Shown: in pieces, positions 11,801 to 22,632 of the stretch | Layout: each line of letters starts with the position of its first letter | How positions within the stretch are numbered: the stretch's first letter is position 1 | Origin: Bacteroidota bacterium | Lineage (GTDB): Bacteria > Bacteroidota > Bacteroidia > Chitinophagales > JADJOU01 | Length of the DNA stretch: 64,000 nucleotides | Assembly: GCA_016713645.1 (NCBI GenBank) | Contig: JADJOU010000001.1 | Coordinates: 186,001 to 250,000, forward strand | Direction: 5' to 3' | Position numbers and translations under genes: made by a program | The notes under the pieces: generated by a model | The model's input: the letters and a program-made list of their open reading frames with translations, nothing else | The model's database searches: none | What the model was told of the DNA's origin: nothing

Positions 11801-13972
11801 ACCACCCAAGATAGTCGCTGGTGATCTTCTTCTCATTACACCTGTTGTTGCATCAGCTACTAAAATGCTATCAGCTACTGTTCCACTTTGTAATCCTGAA
11901 ACTGCCAATGTATTTACACCTGTCGTTGTTATTGTAGTTGCACTGGTCAATGCACCGCCCATTCTAACATCTTTGCCCACCAAGTTCAAACCGTTTGATG
12001 CGGTTGTTGAATCTGCGAGGAATAAATTCACTGCACTTGAAACACCATTTACATTAGAGGTCAAGGTATTTCCTGAGTAAGATAAATTATTGGTAGTTGA
12101 AGCTCCAAGTATAGTCGCTGGTGATCTTCTTCTCATTACACCACTTGTTGCATCAGCAACCAAGATGCTATCAGCTACTGTTCCACTTTGCAATCCTGTA
12201 ACTGCCAAGGTATTTACACCTGTCGTTGTTATTGTAGTTGCACTGGTCAATGCACCGCCCATTCTAACATCTTTGCCCACCAAATTCAAACCGTTTGATG
12301 CAGTTGTTGAATCTGCGAGGAATAAATTTACAGCACTTGAAACACCATTTACATTAGAGGTCAAGGTATTTCCTGAATAAGATAAATTATTGGTAGTAGA
12401 AGCGCCAAGTATAGTCGCTGGAGATCTTCTTCTCATCACGCCTGTTGTTGCATCAGCTACTAAAATGCTATCAGCTACTGTTCCACTTTGAAGACCTGAG
12501 ATAGCCAATGTATTCGCGCCTGTCGTTGTAATTGTTGTTGCACCAGTCAATGCACCGCCCATTCTAACATCTTTGCCTACCAAGTTTAACCCATTTGATG
12601 CGGTTGTTGAATCTGCGAGAAATAAATTCACTGCACTTGAAACACCATTTACATTAGAGGTCAAGGTATTTCCTGAATAAGATAAATTATTGGTAGTTGA
12701 AGCGCCAAGTATAGTCGCTGGTGATCTTCTTCTCATTACACCACTTGTTGCATCAGCAACTAAAATGCTATCAGCTACTGTTCCGCTTTGAAGACCTGAG
12801 ATAGCCAATGTATTAACACCTGTTGTAGTGATAGAAGTTGCTCCTGTTAAAGCGCCACCCATTCTAACATCTTTGCCCACCAAGTTCAAACCGTTTGATG
12901 CAGTTGTTGAATCTGCATTTGACAAGGTAGATGAACTAGAAACGCCATTTACATTCGATGTAATCGTATTACCAACAATAGTCAATGAATTTGAATTGAT
13001 GATTGGTGCATTTGATGATATGCTATTAACATTGCTTGTCATCGTATTTACCGAACTTGATAAGGTATTCGTAGTTGATCCCGCTAAAATTGTAGCAGGA
13101 GATCTTCTTCTCATCACGCCTGTTGTTGCATCAGCTACTAAGATGCTATCAGCAACTGTTCCACTTTGTAATCCAGAAACAGCAATTGTATTTGCCCCAC
13201 TCGTATTTATTGACGTTGGTTTAGTTAAGGTACCTCCTAACTCAAAGTTAATTCCACTTTTGGTTAGACCATTGTTCGCTGTCAGCGTAACATTTACCAG
13301 TGAAATAATCGAATCTTTAATTGGTGATTGAACAACATAAATCGCAACAGAATCTTTTAAAGCAGAAGTATTAACAGAAATACTATTGTTTTTTAATGCA
13401 GAACCTGTTCCACCAACAATAGAAATTAATCCATTACCTGCAGTAGTATTATTACCATTAATTAAATTATTCGTAAGTTGATTATTGATTACTTTGGTGA
13501 TTGAGTCAATGATTGGGATACTATTTGTAATAAAATAAGAAATTCTCAATGGTGTTAAAGTATCGCCAGCATCGGCCATTCTAATCCATGTGCCGCCATT
13601 CAAAGTTAATGTAGTATTGCGATAATAATAATAGCCTGGATATACATGATTTCCTCCCATGCCAGCATTTCCTGTCGCTGAATTATATACAATCATTCCA
13701 TCCAATCTAGTGGGGAAATTATTAGGCAATGTAGCACCTGGCGCTAGCACGGCTGTTAATGCAACCAAATTCGTCCTTGGGAATAACAATCCTTTCCCCT
13801 GATCGATGGTACCATTTAAAGTTGGATTACTACTCGCATCCAAAAATATAGAAGATACTGTAGCAGAACTAATTGATCCAGTTCCACCAATTCTAATTTG
13901 TGCATTTGCATCAGCAAATGATAAACCGAGAACAAGTGTGTAAATAACGATTTTGAGTAAAGTATTTCTCAT
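8849..13972 (-). CDS. Giant 100-residue-repeat surface protein B (one in-frame stop, several frameshifts)
   Basis: Begins at ATG 13972 with a signal peptide (MRNTLLKIVIYTLVLGLSF, ADANAQ). An N-terminal head follows (residues ~25-260; IFLDASSNPTLNGTIDQG, LLFPRTNL), then about twelve copies of a ~100-residue repeat carrying NGLNLVGKDVRMGGALT and LQSGTVADSILVADATTG. The tail ends SDGTDWYTIGN, typical of Bacteroidota proteins with such heads. The frame is broken by TCA-to-TAA at 10952-10954 (position 10953 differs from every other unit), by a lost A next to 9938 (AAGCC instead of AAGACC), by a lost G at 9252-9255, and by several indels in 9035-9200. Restored length is about 1700 residues. No T9SS domain is visible. 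It lies 49 bp downstream of paralogue A and is probably co-transcribed. It is likely an extracellular fibre or adhesin; function is inferred only from architecture. Confidence 0.7.
9260..13170 (-). repeat. Tandem 300-bp repeat array B (about 12 units)
   Basis: The plus-strand landmark acccattct recurs at 10001, 10301, 10601 and 10901, an exact 300-bp period. Some units are 378 bp because of a 26-codon insert (SSVNTMTSNVNGISS...IINSNS). The period is a multiple of three, so copy-number change keeps the protein frame. Two variants of the unit middle occur: one with SSSSTLSNAD, the other with SSAVNLFLAD. They are mixed along the array, as expected from unequal crossing-over and gene conversion. 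Confidence 0.9.
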
Positions 13973-14021
13973 GTTTAATAATTTATAAACAACTACAATT
14001 GTTATGTGCTTATGTAATGGA

Positions 14022-17000
14022 TTAGAATCCACTTACATAAGCCCATCTTGCTCCTGTACAAATTAATGTACAAGCAAAAGTAGCTGGCAATGTTGTTTGG
14101 TAAAGTGAGACAAAAGTTGCCAAATTAGCTGGAACGAAAGCGACATCTGCTACAGAACTTCCAGAAGAAGCAAAGTAAATCACTCTTCCCGCCATAGCAG
14201 GAGTTGGCGTAGGCAAGGTAATATTAAATGGAGCTGCACAATTTATTACAACGATGTAATCATTTGGTTGAACTGTATAAGCTGCAGAAATAGTAACCAC
14301 ATCAGTTCCAGAAGGTACCGCTTTTTTTCTAATAACTCCGTTTGTATCAACAACCAATGTACTATCATTAGCAGTTACTGAAGTTTGAAGTCCTCTTAAT
14401 GATAAAGTATTAGTAGCTGAAGTTGTAACGATTGTAGGATTTGTTAAATTTCCACCCAATCTCACATCTCTCCCTACGACATTCAATCCATTTGAAGCGG
14501 TAGTCGAATCTGCTAATGATAATGTCACAGAACTACTTACACCATTCACATTGCTTGTGATTGTATTTCCTGCTGATGTCAATGTATTTGAATTAATAAT
14601 AGTCGTAGTATCAACAACACCATTGACATTAGAAGTTGTAATATTTCCATTACTGCTTAAAACATTTGTGGTTGATCCTGAAAGTATTGTCGATGGAGAA
14701 ACTCTTCTTATTACTCCTGTTGTTGCATCTGCAACCAAGACGCTATCAGCACCCGTTCCACTTTGCAATCCTGAAACCGCTAGTGTATTTGCACCTGTTG
14801 TTGTTATAGTAGTTGCACCAGTCAAAGCACCGCCCATTCTAACATCTTTCCCAACCAAGTTCAAACCGTTTGATGCCGTTGTTGAATCTGCAAGGAATAA
14901 ATTTACTGCACTTGAAACACCATTTACATTTGATGTCAATGTATTTCCTGAATAAGATAAATTGTTTGTAGTCGCTCCACTCAAAATAGTCTCAGGTGAT
15001 CTTCTTCTCATAACACCTGTTGATGCATCAGCTACTAATATACTTTCAGCTCCTGTTCCACTTTGCAATCCAGAAACAGCTAGTGTATTTGCACCTGTTG
15101 TTGTTATAGTAGTTGCACTTGTCAAAGCACCGCCCATTCTAACATCTTTTCCTACCAAGTTCAAACCGTTTGATGCCGTTGTTGAATCTGCAAGGAATAA
15201 ATTTACTGCACTTGAAACACCATTTACATTTGATGTCAAGGTATTTCCTGAATAAGATAAATTGTTTGTAGTCGCTCCACTCAAAATAGTCTCAGGTGAT
15301 CTTCTTCTCATCACCCCTGTTGAAGCATCAGCTACTAATATACTATCAGCACCTGTTCCGCTCTGCAATCCAGAAACTGCTAATGTATTTGCACCTGTTG
15401 TTGTAATTGTCGTTGCACCAGTCAAAGCACCGCCCATTCTCACATCTTTGCCCACCAAGTTCAAACCGTTTGATGCCGTTGTTGAATCTGCAAGGAATAA
15501 ATTTACTGCACTTGAAACACCATTTACATTTGATGTCAAGGTATTTCCTGAATAAGATAAATTGTTTGTAGTCGCTCCACTCAAAATAGTCTCAGGTGAT
15601 CTTCTTCTCATCACCCCTGTTGAAGCATCAGCTACTAATATACTATCAGCACCTGTTCCGCTCTGCAATCCAGAAACTGCTAATGTATTTGCACCTGTTG
15701 TTGTAATTGTCGTTGCACCAGTCAAAGCACCGCCCATTCTCACATCTTTGCCCACCAAGTTCAAACCGTTTGATGCCGTTGTTGAATCTGCAAGGAATAA
15801 ATTTACTGCACTTGAAACACCATTTACATTTGATGTCAAGGTATTTCCTGAATAAGATAAATTGTTTGTAGTCGCTCCACTCAAAATAGTCTCAGGTGAT
15901 CTTCTTCTCATCACCCCTGTTGAAGCATCAGCTACTAATATACTATCAGCACCTGTTCCACTCTGCAATCCAGAAACTGCTAATGTATTTGCACCTGTTG
16001 TTGTAATTGTCGTTGCACCAGTCAAAGCACCGCCCATTCTCACATCTTTGCCCACCAAGTTCAAACCGTTAGAAGCAGTTGTTGAATCGTCATTTGAAAG
16101 TGTAGATGAACTAGAAACACCGTTAACATTTGAAGTAATTGTATTTCCAGAGATTGTCAATGTATTTGTTGTTGCTCCTGCCAATATAGTTGTCGGAGAT
16201 CTTCTTCTCATCACCCCTGTTGAAGCATCAGCTACTAATATACTATCAGCACCTGTTCCGCTCTGCAATCCAGAAACAGCTAGTGTATTTGCACCTGTTG
16301 TTGTTATAGTAGTTGCACTTGTCAAAGCACCGCCCATTCTAACATCTTTCCCAACCAAGTTCAAACCGTTTGATGCCGTTGTTGAATCTGCAAGGAATAA
16401 ATTTACTGCACTTGAAACACCATTTACATTTGATGTCAAGGTATTTCCTGAATAAGATAAATTGTTTGTAGTCGCTCCACTCAAAATAGTCTCAGGTGAT
16501 CTTCTTCTCATCACACCCTGTTGAAGCATCAGCTACTAATATACTATCAGCACCTGTTCCGCTCTGCAATCCAGAAACTGCTAATGTATTTGCACCTGTT
16601 GTTGTAATTGTCGTTGCACTAGTCAAAGCACCACCCATTCTCACATCTTTACCAACTAAGTTCAAACCGTTTGAAGCAGTTGTTGAATCGTCATTTGAAA
16701 GGGTAGATGAACTAGAAACACCGTTAACATTTGAAGTAATCGTATTTCCTGTGATTGTCAATGTATTTGTGGTTGCTCCTGCCAATATAGTTGTCGGAGA
16801 TCTTCTTCTCATCACCCCTGTTGTTGCATCAGCAACTAAGATGCTATCAGCAGATGTTCTACTTTGCAATCCTGAAACCGCTAGTGTATTTGCGCCTGTT
16901 GTTGTAATTGTCGTTGCACCAGTCAAAGCACCGCCCATTCTCACATCTTTGCCCACCAAGTTCAAACCGTTTGAAGCAGTTGTTGAATCGTCATTTGAAA

Positions 17001-19703
17001 GGGTAGATGAACTAGAAACACCGTTAACATTTGAAGTAATTGTATTTCCAGAGATTGTCAATGTATTTGTTGTTGCTCCTGCCAAAATAGTCGTCGGAGA
17101 TCTTCTTCTCATCACCCCTGTTGTTGCATCAGCAACCAAGATGCTATCAGCACCTGTTCCACTTTGTAATCCTGAAACCGCTAGTGTATTTGCACCTGTT
17201 GTTGTAATTGTCGTTGCACTAGTCAAAGCACCACCCATTCTCACATCTTTACCAACTAAGTTCAAACCGTTTGAAGCAGTTGTTGAATCGTCATTTGAAA
17301 GTGTAGATGAACTAGAAACGCCGTTAACATTTGAAGTAATCGTATTTCCAGAGATTGTCAATGTATTTGTGGTTGCTCCTGCCAATATAGTTGTCGGAGA
17401 TCTTCTTCTCATCACCCCTGTTGTTGCATCAGCAACCAAGATGCTATCAGCAGCTGTTCCACTTTGCAATCCTGAAACGGCCAATGTATTTGCACCTGTT
17501 GTTGTAATTGTCGTTGCACCAGTCAAAGCACCGCCCATTCTCACATCTTTGCCCACTAAGTTCAAACCGTTTGAAGCAGTTGTTGAATCGTCATTTGAAA
17601 GGGTAGATGAACTAGAAACACCATTAACATTTGAAGTTATCGTATTTCCAGAGATTGTCAAAGTGTTTGTTGTTGCTCCTGCCAATATAGTTGTCGGAGA
17701 TCTTCTTCTCATAACACCCGTTGTTGCATCAGCAACCAAGATGCTATCAGCAGCTGTTCCACTTTGCAATCCAGAAACGGCTAATGTATTCGCTCCTGTT
17801 GTTGTAATTGTCGTTGCACCAGTCAAAGCACCGCCCATTCTAACATCCTTTCCTACGATGTTCAAACCGTTTGAAGCAGTTGTTGAATCGTCATTAGAAA
17901 GTGTAGATGAACTAGAAACACCGTTAACATTTGAAATTATCGTATTTCCAAAAATTATCAATGTATTTGTGGTTGCTCCTGCTAATATAGTCGTCGGAGA
18001 TCTTCTTCTCATAACACCTGTTGTTGCATCAGCAACCAAGATGCTATCAGCACCTGTTCCACTTTGCAATCCAGAAACGGCTAATGTATTCGCTCCTGTT
18101 GTTGTAATTGTCGTTGCTCCAGTCAAAGCACCGCCCATTCTCACATCCTTTCCTACGATGTTCAAACCGTTTGAAGCAGTTGTTGAATCGTCATTAGAAA
18201 GTGTAGATGAACTAGAAACACCGTTAACATTTGAAGTAATTGTATTTCCAGAGATTGTCAATGTATTTGTGGTTGCTCCTGCTAATATAGTCGTCGGAGA
18301 TCTTCTTCTCATAACACCTGTTGTTGCATCAGCAACCAAGATGCTATCAGCACCTGTTCCACTTTGCAATCCAGAAACGGCTAATGTATTCGCTCCTGTT
18401 GTTGTAATTGTCGTTGCACCAGTCAAAGCACCGCCCATTCTCACATCTTTTCCTACGATATTCAAACCGTTTGAAGCAGTTGTTGAATCGTCATTTGAAA
18501 GCGTAGCTGAACTTGAAACGCCGTTAACATTTGAAGTGATTGTATTTCCAGAAATAGAAATTGAATTGCTATTGATAATTGTAGTCGTATCAGTAATTCC
18601 ATTTACTGTGCTGGTATGTATGTTTCCGTTGCTATTGGCAATATTTGTCGTCGTAGCGTTCAAAAGTGACTCAGGGGATCTTCTTCTCATAACACCTGTT
18701 GTTGCATCAGCAACTAAGATGCTATCCGCAACTGAACCACTTTGCAATCCAGAAACGGCTAATGTATTCGCTCCTGTTGTTGTTATTGTCGTTGCACCAG
18801 TCAAAGCACCGCCCATTCTCACATCTTTTCCTACAATGTTCAAACCGTTTGAAGCAGTTGTAGAATCGTCATTTGAAAGCGTAGCTGAACTTGAAACGCC
18901 GTTTACATTGGAAGTAATTGTATTGCCTGTAATTGTCAAATTATTCGTTGTTGCTCCGCTCAATATAGTCGCGGGTGATCTTCTTCTAATCACACCAGTT
19001 GTTGGGTCAGAAACCAAAATACTATCAGTTCCTGTTCCACTTTGCAATCCTGAAACGGCCAGTGTATTTGCGCCAGATGTGGCAATTGTAGTAGATTGAA
19101 TCAAAGTTCCACCCAATTTGAAATTTGTTCCAGTCTTAGTCAAACCATTGTCTGCTGTAAGCGTGTTAATCAAGAGTGAAATAATCGAATCTTTAACTGT
19201 ATTATTATTTGTAATATAATTGGCAATAGAATCTTTTAAGGCTGTTGTATTAATTGAAATACCGAAATCTTTAATAGATGCACCAAGAGGTGAACCAGTT
19301 AATGTTACCAATGGGCTTCCTGAAACATTTTTCCTATCAAAGTACCAGCTTGAATTGCATTATTGATTACTTTCAAGACAGAATCTCGTGCAGGAGCTCT
19401 TGTAATTGCTTTGGCCAATTCAAAAGAATCAACTGAGCAGAGCGATTTCCAATTGTTACCAGGTGTCAACTGAAATATACAATTCTGATCGGTGTTGTAG
19501 ATCAACATGCCTACAAGTCCCGTATTTATTGAATTCATATTTGCAGTATTCATCCTAGGAAGGACAAAACCTCTTGTCGTGTCTTCGAGTTCTAATAAGC
19601 TCTTTGAATTGATATTCAATGGATTATTACCCATTTTTATTTGTCCAAAGCCCGAAATACTCACCATCAGAACCAAAAGAAGATAAAGAAATCTATTACT
19701 CAT
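14022..19703 (-). CDS. Giant 100-residue-repeat surface protein A (two frameshifts)
   Basis: Starts at ATG 19703 with a signal peptide (MSNRFLYLLLVLMVSISGFG) and the KMGNNPLNINSKSLLELEDT head domain also seen in the 1630-2371 protein. Frame changes: five T at 19328-19332 where six are needed (restores GKNVSGSPLVTLTG), and one extra base at about 16513-16517 (CACACCC versus CACCCC in all other units). The body is one divergent unit, about 14 canonical ~100-residue repeats (VRMGGALT / TTGANTLAVSG / GVMRRRSP) and one divergent last unit (VVGRDVRLGGNLTNPT). A small beta-rich tail follows (VTISAAYTVQPNDYIVVINC ... GARWAYVSGF). Restored length is about 1890 residues. It is secreted and extracellular; the architecture resembles trimeric fibre or tail-spike-like proteins. 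No enzyme motif is visible. It is the first gene of a two-gene operon with paralogue B. Confidence 0.72.
14460..19060 (-). repeat. Tandem 300-bp repeat array A (about 15 units)
   Basis: Unit period is exactly 300 bp through most of the array. The plus-strand segments 15241-15540 and 15541-15840 are identical base for base, and 15841-16060 continues the identity with one difference (15960), so at least two duplications are very recent. A longer unit near 18500-18700 carries an insert (NIANSNGNIHTSTVNGITDT). Two middle variants alternate (SSSSTLSNDD and SSAVNLFLAD), parallel to array B. Confidence 0.92.
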
Positions 19704-20183
19704 ATAAAAATTGTTAAAAATACCGCGTAAAAGTATAATAATGTATTTAAAAATTGGAATAATTCTTTAAAGCAAGACGCTTGTAAACAATAGCCCCAAA
19801 TTTGTTTGTTTTTCAATCAATATTAAATCAAATAATTCATTAAATATCAATAATTTGCATAAAAAATCACCTCAAATCTATGCCCTTTTAATACTTATAA
19901 AAATCTAATTTAATATTAATTAACTCAATATTATTCAATAACTATGCCAATAAGTTAATTTTTACTAAAGACAGTTCATTGTTTCCGCATAATTCGAGGA
20001 AAATTTGGACCTAATTAAATTGAGTTTTGTATAAAATTGCTGATATACAACAATTTAATAAAAAGATTGTTTATGGAATAGGAACTCATGAATTGAGCTC
20101 ACTTGAATGTAAATCTAAAAAACTTGAAAGCTACAAATTGAAATTTCGACCAATAATCACTATCAAAAAATAATATATATATA
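19704..20183. other. AT-rich intergenic region upstream of repeat protein A
   Basis: Roughly 480 bp with no open frame of interest. It must contain the promoter of the repeat-protein operon, read toward lower coordinates, and the 3' end of the amidohydrolase transcript. I see no convincing TAnnTTTG element close to 19703 and no clear terminator hairpin after the amidohydrolase stop. Confidence 0.5.
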
Positions 20184-21473
20184 TTACTTCATTTTATACT
20201 TCTCAGCAAACTTTTGATATAAGTCTTTTTGCTTATTGCCCAAATTAATGGATCTTCCTTGAATATAGGCCAATTCGATAAGACTAGTCTTCATATCGAG
20301 AGCATCGCCGGCAGAAATGAGGATATTGGCATCTTTCCCAACCTCGATTGTTCCAGTGCGTTCGCTAATGCCCAATATTTTTGCAACATCTGAAGTGATT
20401 GATGCTAGCGCTTCTTCCTTAGATAATCCATATGCAGCAGCAGTTCCAGCCATAAAAGGCAAATTTCTCACCTGCCAAAATCCCTCAATAGACAGACAAA
20501 ACAAGACCCCTGCGTCTTTTAAAATTTTCGGTTTTCTATAAGGCAAATCATAGTCTTCATCGCTTCTAGATGGCAAAGTGTGAATTCTCTCCATGATTAC
20601 AGGGATTTTAGCTTCTGCCAGTTCTTTTGCGACCAACCAACTATCATCGCCCCCAACGATCACTAATTGAACGTCAAACTCCCTTTTAAATGCAATCAAT
20701 TGCATGATGGCTTTTGCCTCTTGAACGCGAACAAAAAGGGTTTTTTTCTTCGTAAACAATTCTCTCATTCCCTCCAATTTCAAATTCTTTTTTTCCGCTT
20801 TATCACCTTGACAATATGCTTTTGACTCCTGAAAAAAAGCGCGAATTTCTTCTATTTGTTTGTCGTAATCTTTATTTAAAACATAACCTCCCGGTTCTGC
20901 CCACCAACCGCCATAATTATAAATGGCTGGCCAACTCATCCAAATTCCATCATCCGTTTTATATGCTGCATCTTCCCAGTTCCAAGCATCCATTTGTACG
21001 ATAGACGAAGTGCCAGAAATTCTCCCTCCAAACGGAATTGTCTGTGCCAATAAAATCCCGTTTGAACGAATCGTAGGGCTCACTCTAGAATCTGTATTAT
21101 ATGAAATAATTGAGCGAACATTTGTGTTAAAATCACCCACTTCCGCTTGATCCCGCGTTGCACGAACAGCATCGATTTCAGATAATCCCAAATAGGTATT
21201 GGCTGCAATAAATCCCGGATAAATATGTTTCCCTTTAGCATCTACAACCGTAATATCTCCCCCAGAAGCAATGCCATCTTTTTCAACTTTTACTATTTTC
21301 CCTTTTTCAATCACAACACGCGCATTCTCAATGACTGCACCATTTCCGACATGCACTGTACCTCCAATTATTTCGATCACTTTTGTTTGAGCAGGCGCGG
21401 GTGTCGGAACAGACTGAGCGCTCATGCAGATTGATATCAATGATAAAATAGCGGATGTAAAAAGTGTTTTCAT
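20184..21473 (-). CDS. Secreted amidohydrolase-family protein lacking the HxH metal motif
   Basis: 429 residues, intact. A signal peptide (MKTLFTSAILSLISICMSAQ) exports it to the periplasm. The N-terminal beta-sandwich of imidazolonepropionase-type amidohydrolases is clear (IIGGTVHVGNGAVIENARV, residues ~34-52, and VVDAKGKHIYPGF). Where active relatives have D-x-H-x-H after PGF, this protein has AANTYLGL, so the first metal pair is missing. The C-terminal part keeps the family signature (AAYGLSKEEALASITSDVAK, GTIEVGKDANILI). Periplasmic Bacteroidota homologues of this type often stand beside an intact amidohydrolase; none is adjacent here. It may be non-catalytic or use altered chemistry. It lies 75 bp downstream of the radical SAM gene on the same strand. 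Confidence 0.8.
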   Translation of the reverse strand: MKTLFTSAILSLISICMSAQSVPTPAPAQTKVIEIIGGTVHVGNGAVIENARVVIEKGKIVKVEKDGIASGGDITVVDAKGKHIYPGFIAANTYLGLSEIDAVRATRDQAEVGDFNTNVRSIISYNTDSRVSPTIRSNGILLAQTIPFGGRISGTSSIVQMDAWNWEDAAYKTDDGIWMSWPAIYNYGGWWAEPGGYVLNKDYDKQIEEIRAFFQESKAYCQGDKAEKKNLKLEGMRELFTKKKTLFVRVQEAKAIMQLIAFKREFDVQLVIVGGDDSWLVAKELAEAKIPVIMERIHTLPSRSDEDYDLPYRKPKILKDAGVLFCLSIEGFWQVRNLPFMAGTAAAYGLSKEEALASITSDVAKILGISERTGTIEVGKDANILISAGDALDMKTSLIELAYIQGRSINLGNKQKDLYQKFAEKYKMK

Positions 21474-21548
21474 AGAAAATAGAACAATGATTGTGGGATA
21501 AAAATAGAAATTTAATTTTTAGACTTATATAAATTCGCGAGGATAAAC

Positions 21549-22478
21549 TCAGTTATCCGTTACCCAGACTTTTGTTCCCTCCGTGCAGTTCTTGCAGATG
21601 TCAATATTCTTTCTCGCTTTTAGCAAATTCGTTCGAAAGGAATTATATAATTCACCACGCCAAATTTTTTCAAATGAATGGTTTTGAAGATTGCCCATTT
21701 CATATTTAGCATCTTTGTCAAAACAACAAGGAAACACCTTGCCATCCCATGTAATCACGCAGGAATGCCATAATTTCCAGCAATGATTGAGCATTTTATT
21801 TTTGATTGCCCATTTCCCGTCTGCCTGCTTAAAATATCTGGAAAATTGACTTTGTTCTGGGATTAAATCACTGCCATTTTCAAAATCATATATTTGTGCA
21901 GTCTTTAATTTTACTTCATCCACCCCTATTTCTTTTCCGATTCTGCGAACCTCCTCCACTTCATGTTCATTGGGCTTTACGACCAACATCTGAAATATAA
22001 TATGTGGGGTCTGAGAATTCAATTTCCTCTTTGCTTCTACTAAATTTTTTGTTCCCTCCAATACTTTAGACAATTTCCCATCAATTCGATATGCTTGATA
22101 AGTCTCTTGTGTAGCGCCATCTATTGAAATTAAAATTCTGTCCAATCCAGACAATACAGTCTCCTCCGCCTTTCTAGGGGTTAAAAAGTGCGCATTGGTT
22201 GATGTGACTGTATAGATTTTCTTTTTCGCTGCATATTGCACAATCTCTAAAAACTTAGGGTGTAAATAGGGTTCCCCTTGAAAATAAAAATAAGCAAATA
22301 CCAATTTCTTCTCCAATTGGTCGATAATATTCGTATACGTCTCCATCTCCAAATTGCCTGTCGGTCTAGTGAATTGCTTCAATCCACTCGGACATTCTGG
22401 ACAACCCAAATTGCAAGTAGTAGTCGGCTCTATAGAAATATTGAATGGCAAACCCAGCTGATGGTTTTGCTTGACCAT
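21549..22478 (-). CDS. Radical SAM protein with C-terminal SPASM-like cysteine cluster
   Basis: 309 residues, intact. Cys22, Cys26 and Cys29 (TTCNLGCPECPSG) form the CX3CX2C site that binds the SAM-cleaving [4Fe-4S] cluster. The TIM-barrel core follows (YFYFQGEPYLHP, TSTNAHFLT, ISIDGATQETY). The C-terminal part has additional cysteines (WHSCVITWDGKVFPCCFD and ICKNCTEG), as in SPASM/twitch proteins that hold auxiliary Fe-S clusters and act on peptides, proteins or cofactors. Members in this size class are often sulfatase-maturase or peptide-modifying relatives, but no substrate peptide gene is visible nearby. The SPASM assignment rests on Cys spacing only. Confidence 0.85.
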   Translation of the reverse strand: MVKQNHQLGLPFNISIEPTTTCNLGCPECPSGLKQFTRPTGNLEMETYTNIIDQLEKKLVFAYFYFQGEPYLHPKFLEIVQYAAKKKIYTVTSTNAHFLTPRKAEETVLSGLDRILISIDGATQETYQAYRIDGKLSKVLEGTKNLVEAKRKLNSQTPHIIFQMLVVKPNEHEVEEVRRIGKEIGVDEVKLKTAQIYDFENGSDLIPEQSQFSRYFKQADGKWAIKNKMLNHCWKLWHSCVITWDGKVFPCCFDKDAKYEMGNLQNHSFEKIWRGELYNSFRTNLLKARKNIDICKNCTEGTKVWVTDN

Positions 22479-22632
22479 TTAAGAGTGAAATAAGAACCAA
22501 TAATCAAACTTGCATTCCAAATCTTCGGAAATGTCAATTTTGAAATAAAGTTTAACCAATCTGACAAATTACTAAAATTAAGACTGAAGAATAGATTTAA
22601 CAGAAGTCAAGCACAGCATAATTCTATATTAA

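Noticed and set aside
9340..13331. Series of plus-strand frames across repeat array B
   Set aside because: Same antisense effect; they have no starts, signal sequences or family features of their own.
16496..19099. 867-codon open frame on the plus strand across repeat array A
   Set aside because: It is the antisense shadow of the minus-strand repeats. The 300-bp period is a multiple of three, so one stop-free antisense frame stays open. The minus strand has the signal peptide and conserved domains.
14022..19703. 300-bp array considered as a CRISPR or satellite DNA
   Set aside because: Units are coding throughout, far too long for CRISPR, with no spacers and a fixed reading frame.
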